64,000 nt of DNA from Eretmocerus hayati (GCA_029851415.1 CM056741.1:66020282-66084281), one strand, 5' to 3'; shown: positions 11,901 to 25,422, counted from the stretch's first letter. Notes: generated by a model not told the origin, from the sequence alone. A program made the numbers and translations.

Positions 11901-12293
11901 ACGGGGAGTGACAGCATCGAAAATGATGTTAGCTTTGTGGAATACAAAAAGAGTTTTGAACGTCCGGGAATGAAATTTTCAGAGGCGAACGAAATTTTGT
12001 CGAAAGAATGAACTCGTTATGGTTATGAATAAAATATTCAAATAACATGAGGTCCTGGTGTTATCCGACTTTCTTATGGACGTACTCAAATGTCCCCAGA
12101 AACTTGTGAGTTGTAAACACCCTAAAAATTCTCGAGTTGAAAGTAATCATCCAAAATGATCTAATTTTAAACAGAACTGTACATCATTTCCTGAGTTACA
12201 GATTACCATTGAAAAATTTCTCAGCAGAGTCGAATCATTGACAGCTTCCACTTTGATTCATACATTTTCAGATAGTTCCCTATCATAAGTAAC
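11901..12293. other. Intron DNA, nothing recognised
   Basis: AT-rich stretch of the 17.3-kb cyclase intron between two repeat complexes. No exon, RNA or repeat recognised. Confidence 0.4.
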
Positions 12294-12652
12294 CCAAGAG
12301 GACTCCGCCATAAATGATAGGATTTTGGCTTTCAGCGAATTTGACGGAATCGGCAATCAATCGATAGAGCTCGACGTGCTGAGCAAAAGTCTCCATAGCC
12401 GCTAAACCCGAAAAATTCTCGTTTTCGTGTGATTTGGTTGCAAAGTCGCCGATTTTACCGAGCCAAAATAGGGTTATGGCATCAATCGAACAATAACATA
12501 CGTTCGAATTCGTTCGGCTCGCTTGGTATTTGCCAGCTAAATACCTCTGATGAAGCAAGAATCTTTGCATTACACGCGATTTGATAATCCTCTCAAAAGA
12601 ATCTTCTACTGCCGCCATTCTCGCGGGATATTTTCAAAGTCCGCACAAAATG
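12294..12652 (-). repeat. Inverted copy A of coding-like segment
   Basis: A segment of about 359 bp repeated in opposite orientation at 13416-13766, with about 95% agreement by eye. Read on the - strand from the ATG at 12618 it is open for 111 codons: MAAVEDSFERIIKSRVMQ, then HQRYLAGKYQ, SIDAITLFWLGKIGDF, AMETFAQHVELYRLIADS, AESQNPIIYGGVL. The residue mix looks protein-like and the frame is preserved across the segment, but I do not recognise the protein. It may be a captured host gene fragment or an unfamiliar transposon protein. Confidence 0.6.
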
Positions 12653-13415
12653 TCTAACTCTAGAAATCATTAAAGGTGTATTTACACTTTTGACCAATAG
12701 TGTACATTCGAGAATATATCTATCGAAAATCAGAATGCAATATCTCTTGGTTATCAAACGACGATTACATTTTCTGTCAGATCGCACCTATTTTGAGAAA
12801 AAAGAATTCGATGCTTCACATGGTTTCAACAGAGTACTTAATTGACTTCTCATTTCTGATATCATCTCGCTGAAACGAACATATTTTCGAAAATCAATAG
12901 GCGTCTACTCAAATAACCGTACAAGTCTCAATCTGCGATCCCGGGAAAAAAAATTAAAACGATCTTCGCAACCTTTACCGATATAGAGTTGGGCCTGATT
13001 CGATTTTCGTATGTTCGAGCCGAGTGCGATACGACGCGGAATTCAATCATCACCCAAAATTCGAAACGAATATCTCTCTGAAATCCCATAAGATCTTTTC
13101 AAATGTCTGTAGCCCCCCCCCCCCCTGCCCCGCACACTAGAAAGGTGAAAATCTCGTTACCTTCAAACGATAAACAGTTCGGAAAAAAAGATTCAATGGT
13201 TTTGTTTCAAAGTTGTACTGAGAGCTTAGACGTATTTTTCAACCATCCAGCGAGAAAACGCTCTTCTCAACGCACCCTTGCGTCAGGTGTGAGCTCTAAA
13301 TATTGTATGTAAGGGTCTCGTTGATGATGAAACTCGTAATCTGCATTTGCCTTGATAATATACTATGTCCCGCAGACCGTTTGAAATATCAAAATCTTTC
13401 GAAGCGTTTCGGTTG
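12653..13415. other. Spacer between inverted copies
   Basis: About 760 bp with no recognised coding content. Holds a run of 13 C at 13113-13125. It would be the loop of a foldback if the two inverted copies belong to one element. Confidence 0.4.
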
Positions 13416-13766
13416 TGCGGACTTTGAAAATATCCCGCGAGAATGGCGGCAGTAAAAGATTCTTTTGAGAGGATTATCAAATCGCGTGTAATGCAAAGAT
13501 TCTTGCTTCATCAGAGGTATTGAGCTGGCAAATACCAAGCGAGCCGAACGAATTCGAACGTATGTTATTAATCGATTGATGCCATAACCCTATTTTGGCT
13601 CGGTAAAATCGGCGACTTTGCAACCAAATCACTCGAAAACGAGAATTTTTCGGGTTCAGCGGCTATGGAGACTTTTGCTCAGCACGTCGAGCTCTATCGA
13701 TTGATTGCCGATTCCGTCAAATTTGCTGAAAGCCAAAATCCTATCATTTATGGCGGGGTCCTTTTG
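13416..13766 (+). pseudogene. Inverted copy B of coding-like segment, broken
   Basis: Same segment as 12294-12652 on the opposite strand. It starts MAAVKDSFERIIKSRV near 13443. Relative to copy A it carries two in-frame stops: TGA instead of the Leu codon after HQRY, and TAA instead of TGT TGT after NVCY. The rest of the frame agrees, including AMETFAQHVELYRLIADS. Copy A is therefore the better-preserved one. No target-site duplication was found around the pair. Confidence 0.6.
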
Positions 13767-16247
13767 TCTCGACATTGTGTAGTACTTTCACAACAAACTA
13801 TTTCATGTTAACCCGGCTCGTACATTCTTCTAAATGGTGCCTTTGATCAGAACTCTGTATGAAGTCCCTGTCAATTTTACATAACGAATTGTCTGCCCGG
13901 ACTCCCTTTGTCTTACAATTTGACCATATTCTTTGAAGTTGGCGTCTTCCGATTGAGGTTGGTGATTTCAGAAATCAATATACACTTGGAGGAGGAGGTC
14001 ATTCGAGGAGAAATTTTGCTAGCTATAAAATCAAAGGAAATTTCACGACAGAAAAGCAAACAGCATATGTTGAAGTTTGATGCTTGTGACGCATGGTTAG
14101 TTGTGAAATATAAAATGTTCCTTTTCCAGTTTAGCTTCGCAAGATAAAATCGTTCTTGTCAGAGTGAATTTTCTTGTTGATAGAGGAATTCAAAGACGTA
14201 TTTGCAATGAAAACTGGCTCTAATTCCGAGCGAAACCCTAACAAAATGCATGGAACGTGAAATTCAGTTCCAAAAATTTCCTAGAGTATCCCAAGACGAT
14301 CAATGGGATCAGCTTATTCAATTATCCAGAGGTGGTAGCAAGAATCACAAAATCGCCCACAAGAAAGAGCTTACGTAACGCAGACCTAAAGCTCAAGAAT
14401 TAATCAAACGCATCTGCCAATACCACTGAGCCATAGGTGCAGGAATATCCGTCGCGTACTTATCCCAGCGGGTACACACACGGAAACACACATACATACA
14501 TTGCAAGCCGAACAATTTCCCACCTGCAGTAGACGTAATCCAAAATCCCTCTCAAGCCTCTACTCGAGACACGTTCAATGGCTCGGAGCAAATGTAATTT
14601 GCTTCAACGACACACGCGGTGAAAGAGCATAGCATATATAACGGTCGAAGCTTTTTCAATGGCCATCATCCACCTATAGTAGTTGACCGAGCTGATGAAA
14701 ACTGGCTTCTTGTAGATCGAAGAACGATAGTAGATGGAGGTCTCGTCGAGCCACCACCACTGAAATTCCTCGTCTATACGGATAGAACGATATCATACCC
14801 ATTGGATTCATTGTTAATTGCACGGAGCTTGGTGAGATCTTTACCATCGAGATCGACCGCAGTTATCCGAGCTTTCAACGAGATCGCTTCTCGGGTGGAT
14901 TCAACTCACCTATCTTGATACTAAAACATATCTGAGTTCTGTTTTTCTCGGCGCCGTCTCTCATTTTGACCCTTATTGTGAGAATAGTGTATTTTTGGAG
15001 AGTGAAATGATTGTTGCATTTGAAAAAGTGCAAAAATTGAGAGGCAGCTGTTTGAAGAGCACGATGTAGAGCGAGTCGTTCATGCGTTTGAATAATTCCT
15101 CTTCTTTTGAATTCGGAATATCTTGGGCTTTCTCTCGACGCGCTTTGTCACTGTGCCGAGACTATTTGTGAATGTCGGCTAATTTCTTGTCACTTCGACT
15201 CTCCCTAGCTTCACAAAGAAGATGAAAAGATCGGCTCTTGAAGCTTCTCCGTGTCGCAGCTTTGTCACTGATCTTCTGCTACAGAGTACAAATGGCAGTG
15301 AGGGGGAGAAAAAGCACGTGGATATGGGACTCTTATTGAACCTAGTATCCCTTTAATAATATCATAATTTTCATCGAAATCATTTCAGAAAGTATTTAAG
15401 AAAGAGATTATGTGTATGAGTGATTTTTTTCAAATTTTGTAGCTTTTTTCAACTTTTTGAATTTGTTATTTAAATTCGCTCAATTTCTCAACTGATTCTT
15501 TTGTTGAATCTTTTCTGGCCGTCGTCTTCCATCATTATCTTTGGTTTCATCTGATGATACCCAAGTGCGAAAAAAGGGATGCTCTTTGGGATACAAATGC
15601 GTTTGCATCTACATGTAACATACAACCAGTTATTAAATTTCGATAGTATCCAGATTTTTTCAACAAGTACACCAAGAATAATCATTCGATTCAGGTGAAC
15701 AAAAAATATACAAAAGATAGGCTGACGACTTGGGGCTGTCTGACTGTACTCGTCCTATTACTACTTAAACGATTTCCTCTATTCATATTCCAAGATTCAT
15801 TCGGATGAGATTAAATCATTGTTTGAATTTACCAACTTCTCTTATTATAATTTACCATTGAGTATGCTGTCAGTACCCTTTACTGCTGAACTAAGCGGCT
15901 AAAACTTTTTATTACGCTCTGCACTTGTGCGGAAATACTGGCAAAGCAACAAGTATGAGGTGTAGCATAAGCGCAGGCGTACGTGGTGGCGTTGACAGTT
16001 TAAGCTCGAGACAAACGGATTACGACACGGCTTCTTATATGCATTCAAAGCGCTTGACTGCTGATGAATACTTTCATCTGCCGTTCGCTTATAGCTGCGG
16101 ATGAATGTGAAATCGATATTCTTGCCGTAGAAATACCTCGTATTCATCAAAAGTTTTCTCGGCACAAAATTTGGCATAGCAAAAGATAGATGATTCAAAA
16201 TCCCAGGCTTCGAATGTTTACAAAAAATAATCATTGAATAACAGAAT
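13767..16247. other. Intron DNA, nothing recognised
   Basis: Cyclase intron. Open frames up to 99 codons (14619-14918, +) are without known motifs and are probably chance. Confidence 0.4.
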
Positions 16248-16988
16248 TTTCGAATCGGGATGTTCCATCAACTAGACAATAATTTTCTTGTGTAATTTTT
16301 GACATATACATGAACCAAATTCCTAGGCAGTTTTATACTTGTACGTCAGAATTTTTTGTGATCGGGAATAACTGATTTTTCGAAAACCAGTCTTCTTTTG
16401 CATTTTTCTCTCTTTTCCGAGTCTGAAGCCCACTTAGCCAAGGAGTAACGATTCATATCATGGTGTGTTTTCCTACATTTTTTGACTCGCTGAACCCGAT
16501 CTCGGTGGTTGAAAAGTGCTAGATTCTGCAATAAAATCACGAAAAATCATGAAACGGTGCAGAGTGGACCAATTTGAACGTTCGAGGTGGCATTTTCTCC
16601 GTTTCTAGATTTACATCAATCTATATTTTGAGGAAAGATTATCCGGTTCCCATAGAAAGTATGATTTAATGCTACGCTATTTTTTTAAAACGACTGTTTT
16701 TGCAATAATTTTGCTATGTTGAAATCATGAGAAGAAAAATTTTCCCTTGCATCGCCAAACACGGTTGTCCGACGAAAATTGATCATTCGAATACCGTCCC
16801 GGGGTCAGTTTTGAGTGATCCTATCAGGACTTTTGTCTAGGTGAAAAAAATCCCTAAAAAAGAGGATTCTTGCCTCTAGCAAAGAATCCTGACGTGTATG
16901 CGCAAAACTGGCTACCGATTCGCTTTTTACGTTGAAAAGTACACGAAAAAATCATTGTCTAGTTGATGAAATATTCCGACTTGGAAGT
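16248..16988. mobile_element. Diverged foldback element
   Basis: Arms of about 105 bp at 16248-16357 and 16884-16988 are inverted copies with many changes. The clearest shared parts are CATCAACTAGACAAT near each outer end and CGTCAG(A/G)ATT near each inner end. Internal sequence of about 530 bp has no coding capacity. Apparently an old non-autonomous DNA element. Confidence 0.5.
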
Positions 16989-19900
16989 TGTGTTCCTCAG
17001 TGAAATTTTTCATACGAATCGAACATTAATTCACCAATATAGAATATATCGGGCGGCTACAGTTTGGCGTTATCTCACAGTGTCCCAAAAAATCGTTCGT
17101 GATATTCGCTCGACTTGAATAGGGATCTCATTTACCTAACTCCCCAGAGCTCTCACAAAATTTGAAATTCGAATGCCCCAGGTCACCGGCTCTCAAGAAG
17201 CACTACCCACCACCCGCAATCACGATCTTTACGAACTCTGGCGTGATAGAAAAATCCCCGAAGCTGGCCCCATTAGAGAGAGGTGCGAAGAGCACTCATG
17301 GAGAAGCCATCGTCTCGCTTTGCACCCAGCCCGGCCTCATATATTTTCTCTCAACTAAAATTTCTGCCGAGCTTTCGCTTTGCGCGACTTGTATAATAAT
17401 ATCCGCTCTCTTTCTCACGCCTCTACATCCAGGGAATTTTGTACACTGAGATGAGTAAGAGGGTAAGTAAATAATCGAGTGCGACGGCATATTTGCAACG
17501 CGCGATGCAAACATCCGGGGGGCGGGTGGGCATTAATTTGAGACAGAAGGTTTTTGAGCTCGTGGAACGCCTTATACTCTGAGCTTATAACGCATGAAAT
17601 ACGCACTCAACGACGATCGATGGGTCTATCTCACCCTCCCGTATATATCTGAGTGCAGTTCATGCTCGTGGATAACGAGACCCAAGACGAGATTTGATTT
17701 AATGTTTCTGTTGGCGCGCGAAAAATAGATAGAACAGAGAGAATTCCGTGTGCAGCAATATAGCGCAAGCCCTCTCTGTACACTTGTACTCAATGAGGCG
17801 ACCACCCTTACAGAAACGCTACGTGACTCTAGCTATCCAATCAATTGCTATTTTATTTTTAGAATGCGGCTTGTGTCTGTCTGTCTGACGGCGTGCAGTC
17901 ATCTCGAGGACGAGTCGCGACTTGGTCGTAAATAAATAAGATATTGGACGTATAGAGCTTGCTCGATTCTGTTCAGGACTAGGGATCGTTGCTTGCCTTG
18001 GCCCCTCATGCAATTGCACGCTCATATAGATTTTCTATTATTGGAAGCCGACGAATCGAATATTCCCGATGACGAGTCATTCTTACATTATTGGCATAAA
18101 ATTCGATGAAAATCTTACGAGATTCGAGGCAACCAAAAATTTCGGAAAAGCATGATGACTTGACTAGCTCAATCATTAATGGGCGCCAATTTCAACAGGT
18201 TGTAGTTTCTCATCGTCGCGAATACGTGTATAGAAGTAAGTCTGTTTCGTGAAGGGAGCTAGTAGCATTTACTATTTCTTCTCTGGTTACTTTATAACTT
18301 TCCGTTAAAAAAATGATCTAGCTTCACTCCATCACTGATAAACTCAATTAAATCTTTTAAAAAGACCAACTCAGATGTATCTTGGGTATTTCATGGTATA
18401 TTTCTTTCATCAGACAGGCAGAATTTTTATCGCAATTAGAATTTGAAGTGGTGCCAATTTTCAGGAATCAAAATAAAAAATTTCGAGGATACAAATGAGA
18501 AACCACCAATCCTAGTCTCTTTTGTTTCCGCTTCAGATCTGCGTATTAAACTGATTTCATTTAACCGTGGAATACAGCAAAATGAACGATATCCAGAAGA
18601 AGGATGTTTCGGTGAGGCAAGGTATGCACTTCCACAATCTTAGTTGAGCTCAGTTAAGTCAATCCGCACCTTACATTACAATAAGAAATTTTTCAGGATT
18701 CAATTTTACTTTTCGAAACTTTTGATCCAATAATAGGGTAGAAATAAAAATAAAAATACAAATGATTTGAATGCAATGCGTCGTTAATTGTACCCAGTTA
18801 TTACTGCATGAATGAAGCCACAGATTTGATACTACTTAATAGAAAAAGTTTAAAATTGTCAAGAAGTTTTCACACAGAGCAGCGCTGATGCAGCAATTGG
18901 AACCGTATCCGTCGCTTGCGTGGCTACAATAGCACTGCAGAGGGCTCAAATAATGTGGTGGAAGATCTCACGTCGTGTGCAGTAAAAGAAAAGCCGTTGG
19001 AGAACCCTGCAAAGTCCATTCTTTCTTTCGAATTGCATTCGAGCTCTCGTCCCTCTTGTCTATTTCCTTCTTGAAACCAGAAGAGAAAATGGAAACTCGT
19101 TTACATCCCGATGGACTTTGTGATTTTCATTCAAATGCGTAACTTCCATTTGGAAAAGTTCAATTTGATGCAGCAGCACGTGCAAATTTCGATCGATACA
19201 GTTTCCACAAAAATGTGAAAGTGTCGTCGTTCAATTGTACACATAGCTATAGGAACAAGGGTTGAGATCGAAACGGTTGTTGTCTCTTTGTGTTTGCGCA
19301 AAGCAATATCGGGATTGACGAATGACTTTCCAAAGTCTCGTTTGATCGGGGAATGTGACATGAAATTCTGACTGGGTTTTATCTCTGGAGTGACAGTAAT
19401 CTCCGTAATTGATTGAATTTTATCCGGCTCATTCGTGAAACCACTGTTGTTTCTATGGGTCTTCTCTCTGTGCCGATTCACTAATAAATTTTCTTTGACT
19501 CACGAATGCGAAACTTGTTTTATAAAAAAGGTGGACCCAATTTGCCCTCACACGCGAATCTCAGAAAAATTGGCACTTGCTAACCTTGCCGCAACTTTCC
19601 TTCTAGCTTGGTTATGTTACATAATTTCTGCGTTTCCAAGAGGATTTAGATTTGGATTGACTTTCAGTATTTTTCATATTTTTATTGCTTAGAAATTTAC
19701 AAGGAAATCGCATCAAAAGTAAAGCCGGTGCCGAAAATCGTACTCTAATTCGTTCAATTTGTGATTTCGAAACTTTCAAAGTTCCTTCTATGAGTTGCAA
19801 TACAATTGTGACGAAGCAATTTCATGTTCAAATAGTGAAGAGAGCATACTCGATTTGTTCCTAAATGGTTATCTCGAGAGGGCTTGCAGTACCACATTTA

Positions 19901-20722
19901 TTCACAGCTTGAGACGTTTTTATTTCGTCAAAATCCGCCAAAAAAGTCATTTGGATCGATGGAGAAGCTCTTCCAGTGTTTTCACGGAAGTGGAAATGAT
20001 TTTATGCAGTTGATCGATGACTCACATTGTTTTGAATGATGGGGCAAGTTGAGTATACCTCCTCGTGACCTGGAGAAAAATTACTTTTGGGGAAACATTG
20101 CGATATCTCGGTTCGGATTCATCTTCAAAATTGCGTAAAAAAGTCTTGAAATAAGCTTAAAATTGACTTCAAGTGCGTTGAGAAATATCTGAGTGCGTCA
20201 CAGGTATCCTTAAATGGGTCCGGGGGGGGGGGGTGGAGTTGGGTACACTGACCTCAGTATACTTACATTGCAATCTCACTTGATCGACGATCGTTGTATC
20301 TCCATGATTCAAAAAATTATTATCAAGCAAAAGGGTTGTGCAAGATGAATAGAAGATGAAATACATTGTACAATGCCTACTGGATAATTTAAAATTGCAT
20401 AATCGAATAATGCGAATTTGCATACGTACAGTTTCTGTATCCCTAATGGAAACGCGATCTCGAGAAAGGAATCATAAATAGAAGCTCCTTGCGGATGCTC
20501 GAATGCGAGAGTTTGTCCCTCGGCATTGTAAAGAATATTTCTCCAATTACCTTTGGCTTTGTACTTTTATACTGCAGAGTTTCCACGAATATCTTTGTAG
20601 TGAAAAGAATACAGTGTGCGAAAGTAATACGAAAAGCTTCTCAAGGCAGAATGAGGTCACTGAATTGTATCAAAAAAGGAAAATCCTAACTGAATGTAGT
20701 TTCAAAATTATTCTTTCAAATC
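16989..20722. other. Intron DNA, nothing recognised
   Basis: Cyclase intron. A slightly GC-richer patch around 17170-17560 has overlapping open frames on both strands, none recognisable. A run of 12 G lies at 20222-20233. The last eight bases, TTCAAATC (20715-20722), are the left target duplication of the following hAT element. Confidence 0.4.
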
Positions 20723-22029
20723 CAGAGCCGTCTCAGGGGTTCTTGGGGCCCCTAGGCCCGGGGGGCCTGGGGGCCCATGTAAGGCCAGAGAAATTTTAGG
20801 TGCATCCCATTTGTTTGCTGTTGCTACTAAAATTTCACACATCATTGTGGCGTACTTAGCTCGGTATTTACGAATCCTAAACGAACATTGATTCGATTTG
20901 AAGCTTATTTCAGGAACCAATGAATAAGCTGACAGGTAACGTGAATTTTCTTCCATGTTAGGTCCGTATCACTGCAGGTTGACAAAATATCAAGAGCGTG
21001 ATGAAGATGCGTAATTATGAGCCTCTGCGTCTGAAGTTATGCTGTTGAATGTGTTTTATCCGTACCTCAAGTCATTCTCATCTAGTATTCTTTCAATGAT
21101 CTCAAGGTCAGAAGAGTACATCTATCTATCTATCTATCTATCTCTCACAAGTAGCAGGGTGTGCAATCGATCAAATGATTTGGGTAATGTCGAATTCTTG
21201 ATCAGCTCCTAAACCTCAAATTGCAGTAATTGCACAGTATTCCGAAGACTGAACATAATTCTTTAATTAAAATCTACAGTATCGGTCAATTTTGTGAAGT
21301 GTGATGTCGTGATCAGTTGCGCGATTTCTGATTTACGAACTCTTGAAAGTGTTCGAAACGCCCTTAACGGGGAAAGATTAACGCCTCCTTGCCTTTGTAA
21401 ATGCTAGAAGATAAGTGACATCCCTAATTTTTGGAGACATGTGCTATCCACATTACGAGTTTATTGTTCACAAGGTTATTATTGTTAATTCGACATCTCA
21501 GATATTAATCAAACGAATGGAATTGGTAAATACAATTGTATCAACTTGAAGGAAAGATGTGATCATATTCGTCTGCTTCGTGAGATCCACGTTATTGCGT
21601 GATATTTGCCATCGATATTTTTTTTATTATCCACTTTCATTATCATTTACTGTTTACTGTTTACTTATACACTATTTTTTATACTCCACTGAGCCGTAGT
21701 TTTCTTTCCCCTAGATCTCCGTTTTTCGCAACTATTTCTTCTTTTGGTTTGGCGTACGGTATAGTGAATAAAAGCGTCGAAAAATACACGCGTTCGAGAT
21801 CCCTGGTCGGAATACTGCCTACTCAATTTACTCATCGACTTAATTGACGAATCTACTCGGCCCAATATCATCAGTGCAATATGATGTCCTGGATGCAATG
21901 TTTGCCTCTGTCTATTACCGTCTGTGCTCTGGATTTAATACATGAGTGTGAATCGCTATAGAATTATATTATGGCGCCACATTCAAATACGAGATGCCCA
22001 TTGAATTCGCCGCCCACGGCCCAGGTGCA

Positions 22030-22427
22030 AGGTCTTAGCAAATAAATACGATAAAGATATTTGTGAAACGGAATTGGCTGAAGAATGCTTACTGTTTAAG
22101 CAATATCTTTCTGTAACGATCAACGAAGGGAAAAATCTGAATTTTCAAGATTTGTACGTCAAAATTAAGAAAGAGTCTTTGACATCAACTTTTCCGAACT
22201 TAGAAATATCTTTACGAATATTCTTATGTAAGATGGTGAGTAACTGTACTGGCGAAAGGTCTTTCTCTGATCTAAAGATCGTTAAAAATGAACATAGGAG
22301 TACCATGCTCGAACCAAGATTGAATAGCCTCTCAATAATGTTTATAGAATCGGACATTTTGGAGTCGATAGACTTTGAAGATATCATATCCGATTTTGCT
22401 TTCCAAAAGTCGAGGATGAAAATATAG
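22030..22427 (+). pseudogene. hAT transposase C-terminal remnant
   Basis: The open frame encodes about 130 residues ending in FQKSRMKI and a stop. It shows the hAT dimerisation region: FPNLEISLRIFLC, then VSNCTGERSFSDLKIVKNEH and RSTMLEPRLNSLSIMFIESD. This pattern is known from ZMYM1-like and related hAT-derived proteins. The N-terminal zinc-finger and DDE catalytic parts are missing, so the element cannot make its own transposase. Nearby frames on the other strand are shadows. Confidence 0.85.
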
Positions 22428-22700
22428 ACTTCTATTTCCACCGTCTTCTTGTGCAACTCGTGGATGAGACTGATGTACACCATATTAAGATTTAGGCGTT
22501 GACCACTTATTTTTAAAATCAGAAAAACCAAGAGTAGGAGGAGTTATCTGTGCCAAATTCGACGATATGATTGTGTTAAAAAAAAAGACTGATAGGCCAT
22601 ATCTACTTCAGACCACATGTAAATGGTAGAGAGACTAACAATAAGTAGGATAGCACAATAAAAATTAAAATAGTAACACGTACTTAATATTTTGCATGAA

Positions 22701-23153
22701 TTATTCCACTATGCGTATACCCGCAGAAGACATTCGAGCATACGTATCACCCTCATCCAGGATTTGATCTTTCTCTCGAGCAACTCTCAAGAATTGGATG
22801 GTACAAGGCTCTTCCCAAGCATACCATGATGAAATTAGTTCATCTCCGACCTGTTTTTGCGCTTCAATTTTGGGCCAAACGCTGGGCCTGAAAATAGCCA
22901 CGCGAATATAGAACGAAAATTTTTCTCTATCCCGAGGGCCCCAAATCGCTCCTGCAGAAATCAATTCCAGTCCAAAGGGATGAGAAAGTATTTTACCTCC
23001 TGACCACGGTATCTGTCCGCGTAGACGGTTGGAAACACGATGTTTTCGTGCTGAAGGCGATAACATATATTTTGGTCGGGTTTCGTAAAGAATTGCGTTT
23101 TGCGGACAAGACACATTTGCAATGTGAAGGATTCGACGTACATAACGTGTCAA
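22701..23153 (-). CDS. 150-codon open frame inside hAT, unrecognised
   Basis: An open - strand frame inside the hAT element, downstream of and opposite to the transposase remnant. It has Cys at two sites, several Trp, and the charged stretch VAREKDQILDEGDTYARM near the end. I recognise no domain. It may be chance or a captured fragment. Low confidence that it is a gene. Confidence 0.15.
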   Translation of the reverse strand: MTRYVRRILHIANVSCPQNAILYETRPKYMLSPSARKHRVSNRLRGQIPWSGGKILSHPFGLELISAGAIWGPRDREKFSFYIRVAIFRPSVWPKIEAQKQVGDELISSWYAWEEPCTIQFLRVAREKDQILDEGDTYARMSSAGIRIVE

Positions 23154-23738
23154 AGTTGGCTCTGTGCGTCAGCTGATGAGCCGCGTTTTATACGTTATGA
23201 TCTTTGTGAATCCTCATTTCCGGCTGGATATGGCGAAACGAGCACAACACATAGATTCCCGTAAAATAGTTTTTTTTCGCAATTTTCCGATGGGTTCCCA
23301 CAAAATTGCGAAAAATAACTTTCGCGCCTCGCACATGAGGTTCCCCGCGTTCTAGCGATCATTCCAACTCTCGCCTCCGGCTCGGACTGAAAACCGATCG
23401 CTCAGAAGCGAGCTACAGCCTCATGAACTCGGTGCGAAATATACTATTTTCACACTTTTGAGAAGAATTTATGGGACTCCACGCGCAAACAGCGTGTAGC
23501 CGCGTGTCGTCCCATGAAGCAAAATACGCGCCTCGTGCCAAAATTTTTGTTCTTCAGGGAAACTTTGCTCGACGTCGGCTTCACTGACGTTCAGCAAAAT
23601 TTTCCCGAAGTACAAAGTTTTCCGGCACTCGACACATGTTGTACGATCGTATGCCCGGCCTCAAGGGGCCCCGCGCGAGCCTGGGGCCCTAGGCCCGGGC
23701 CTACTCGGCCTATTGGGGGAGACGGCTCTGTTCAAATC

Positions 23739-25137
23739 CCAATTTTTCGAAATATATTCATCCTCACAAGATTTTGCTGCGATTCTATGATATCATACGG
23801 ACTCTATTGACGTTTTCCTCAATTAATTCGAGACCGTGCTAGTACAACAGGCTTTCCTTCCTGACGAAATACTAGGTATGCTTTTGCCTTATATGTGGGT
23901 GTAGCAAATATCTGCACTAATTAGACGTCAGTCATCGTCTCGTGTGTACAATTATCAAAGACGAGTAACCTCAAAACCACCAACCTCACTATCATGTACA
24001 GCATCAACTTGCTCGAAGCAAACACTGTTGGTGCAATATAGACGTATCGATTGTCGAACTTCTAGAAACTTTACCAACAAAATATGAGGTCCATGATAGC
24101 TATCTGGCTTCAAAAGAGAAATCATCTTTCTAGCTGGTGGTCAAACATCTCTCGGGTATTTTCATATTTTCAGGTGAGACAATGAATTCACATTTGAACG
24201 ACGGGACTCTCTCTTTCTAGCGCATCTGTAAAGAATCATTCGATTGCTTCAGATGATCTCGATCAAGCTAAAATGAAAGTTTCGATTTTTTCGCTTGTGG
24301 ATAATGACGATAGTTTGGCCATATTTCTTTGGCTCAAGATTGAAAAGTTGATATGTATTGTATAAACGAAGCCAAGTGACGTCATACGAAAAATTATGGC
24401 TCAATTTGGTTTCAACGTACGTATTGTTAAACCAGTCAGTGATCAACCCCGATCGTATTGATAGGGTAAGATTAATTCGAATCTATCTAGTATTGCCCCC
24501 AAATTTTGACTTGAATAATTGGTATATGGTTCAGAGATCCATCTGTTAATTCAGGTTGTGTGATATTTCGGATGTATTTTCATGAAGAATTTTGATATTT
24601 TGTTTTACGACTCACTTATCCGTGAACGAATTGAATTATTGTACTAGGGAAATCAATTTTTTGAAGTTGAATTTATGCAGGGTTATGTTTGTAATAAATC
24701 CCAGCTCACAGATCAGAAATTTCATTTAATTTTACTGTCAGCAGGAGTGATCCAGGTAACATCGTCATGTTTTTTGAGAAACTTTACAAATATTTTTTGC
24801 TTTTCCCGATGAAGTCATCAGAATCTTAATGATTTCATTTGTCTGCAGTAAATTCCTCCAAAAATTCATGATAATCAATGAGATTTTGAAGATTGAAGGC
24901 CATCTTCCACTTGCTCGGGTGTATAGAAAGAACATAAATACAAACAAAGTTTGAATAAAATCGAACACTATGACTGCATATCTTGAATTCTTGAAATATT
25001 CTGGCCAACAAAAGAATGAGTTCAACCGAGTCAAATTTCATATATCATTTTTGAACTATTTCATCCTCCTGACCCGCTCTTGCATTTTTCTGTTCCCGGT
25101 TGTTGCTGCATCACCAACGCTCCTCAAACTTCACCAG
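23739..25137. other. Intron DNA up to acceptor
   Basis: End of the 17.3-kb intron. No recognisable repeat or gene. It ends in the acceptor CTTCACCAG at 25129-25137. Confidence 0.5.
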
Positions 25138-25422
25138 GTACCACCAACTACGAATAAAAATCTTAGGCGATTGCTACTACTGCATAAGCGGTGCACCCCA
25201 GGAACGACCGGATCACGCTATCCTTTGCGTCCACATGGGCCTATCGATGGTCCAGGCCATCAAATACGTACAGCAGACGACAAAGAGCCCAGTCGACATG
25301 CGCGTCGGAATACACACTGGTGCAATTTTGGCAGGGGTTCTCGGACAACGTCAGTGGCAATTCGACGTTTACAGCAAGGATGTCGAATTGGCCAATAAGA
25401 TGGAGAGTAGCGGTAAGGCCGG
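25138..25422 (+). CDS. Ac3: Adenylate cyclase 3, exon: C1a core
   Basis: Codes for the remainder of C1a. The first base completes an Arg codon; then [20 protein letters not shown], whose Asp in LGDCYY is the second Mg-binding residue. Next come [55 protein letters not shown] and SSGKAG. It ends with two bases of a Gly codon at the donor GG/GTAAGT. C1 keeps both metal Asps, as expected for a functional C1. The insect-like YSKD replaces the WS(T/N)D seen in several other types. Confidence 0.95.

Larger units (their letters stand above)
20723..23730 (+). mobile_element. hAT transposon, degenerate, with 8-bp target duplication
   Basis: Ends CAGAGCCGTCTC (20723) and GAGACGGCTCTG (to 23730) are perfect 12-bp inverted repeats, followed inward on both sides by GC-rich runs of GGGGCCC and CCTAGGCCCGGG. 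The flanks are TTCAAATC at 20715-20722 and again at 23731-23738: a perfect 8-bp duplication, diagnostic of hAT. Inside is only the C-terminal piece of the transposase (22074-22427). A microsatellite of TCTA units lies at 21121-21143. The remaining interior is non-coding or unrecognised. Inserted in the 17.3-kb cyclase intron. Confidence 0.9.
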
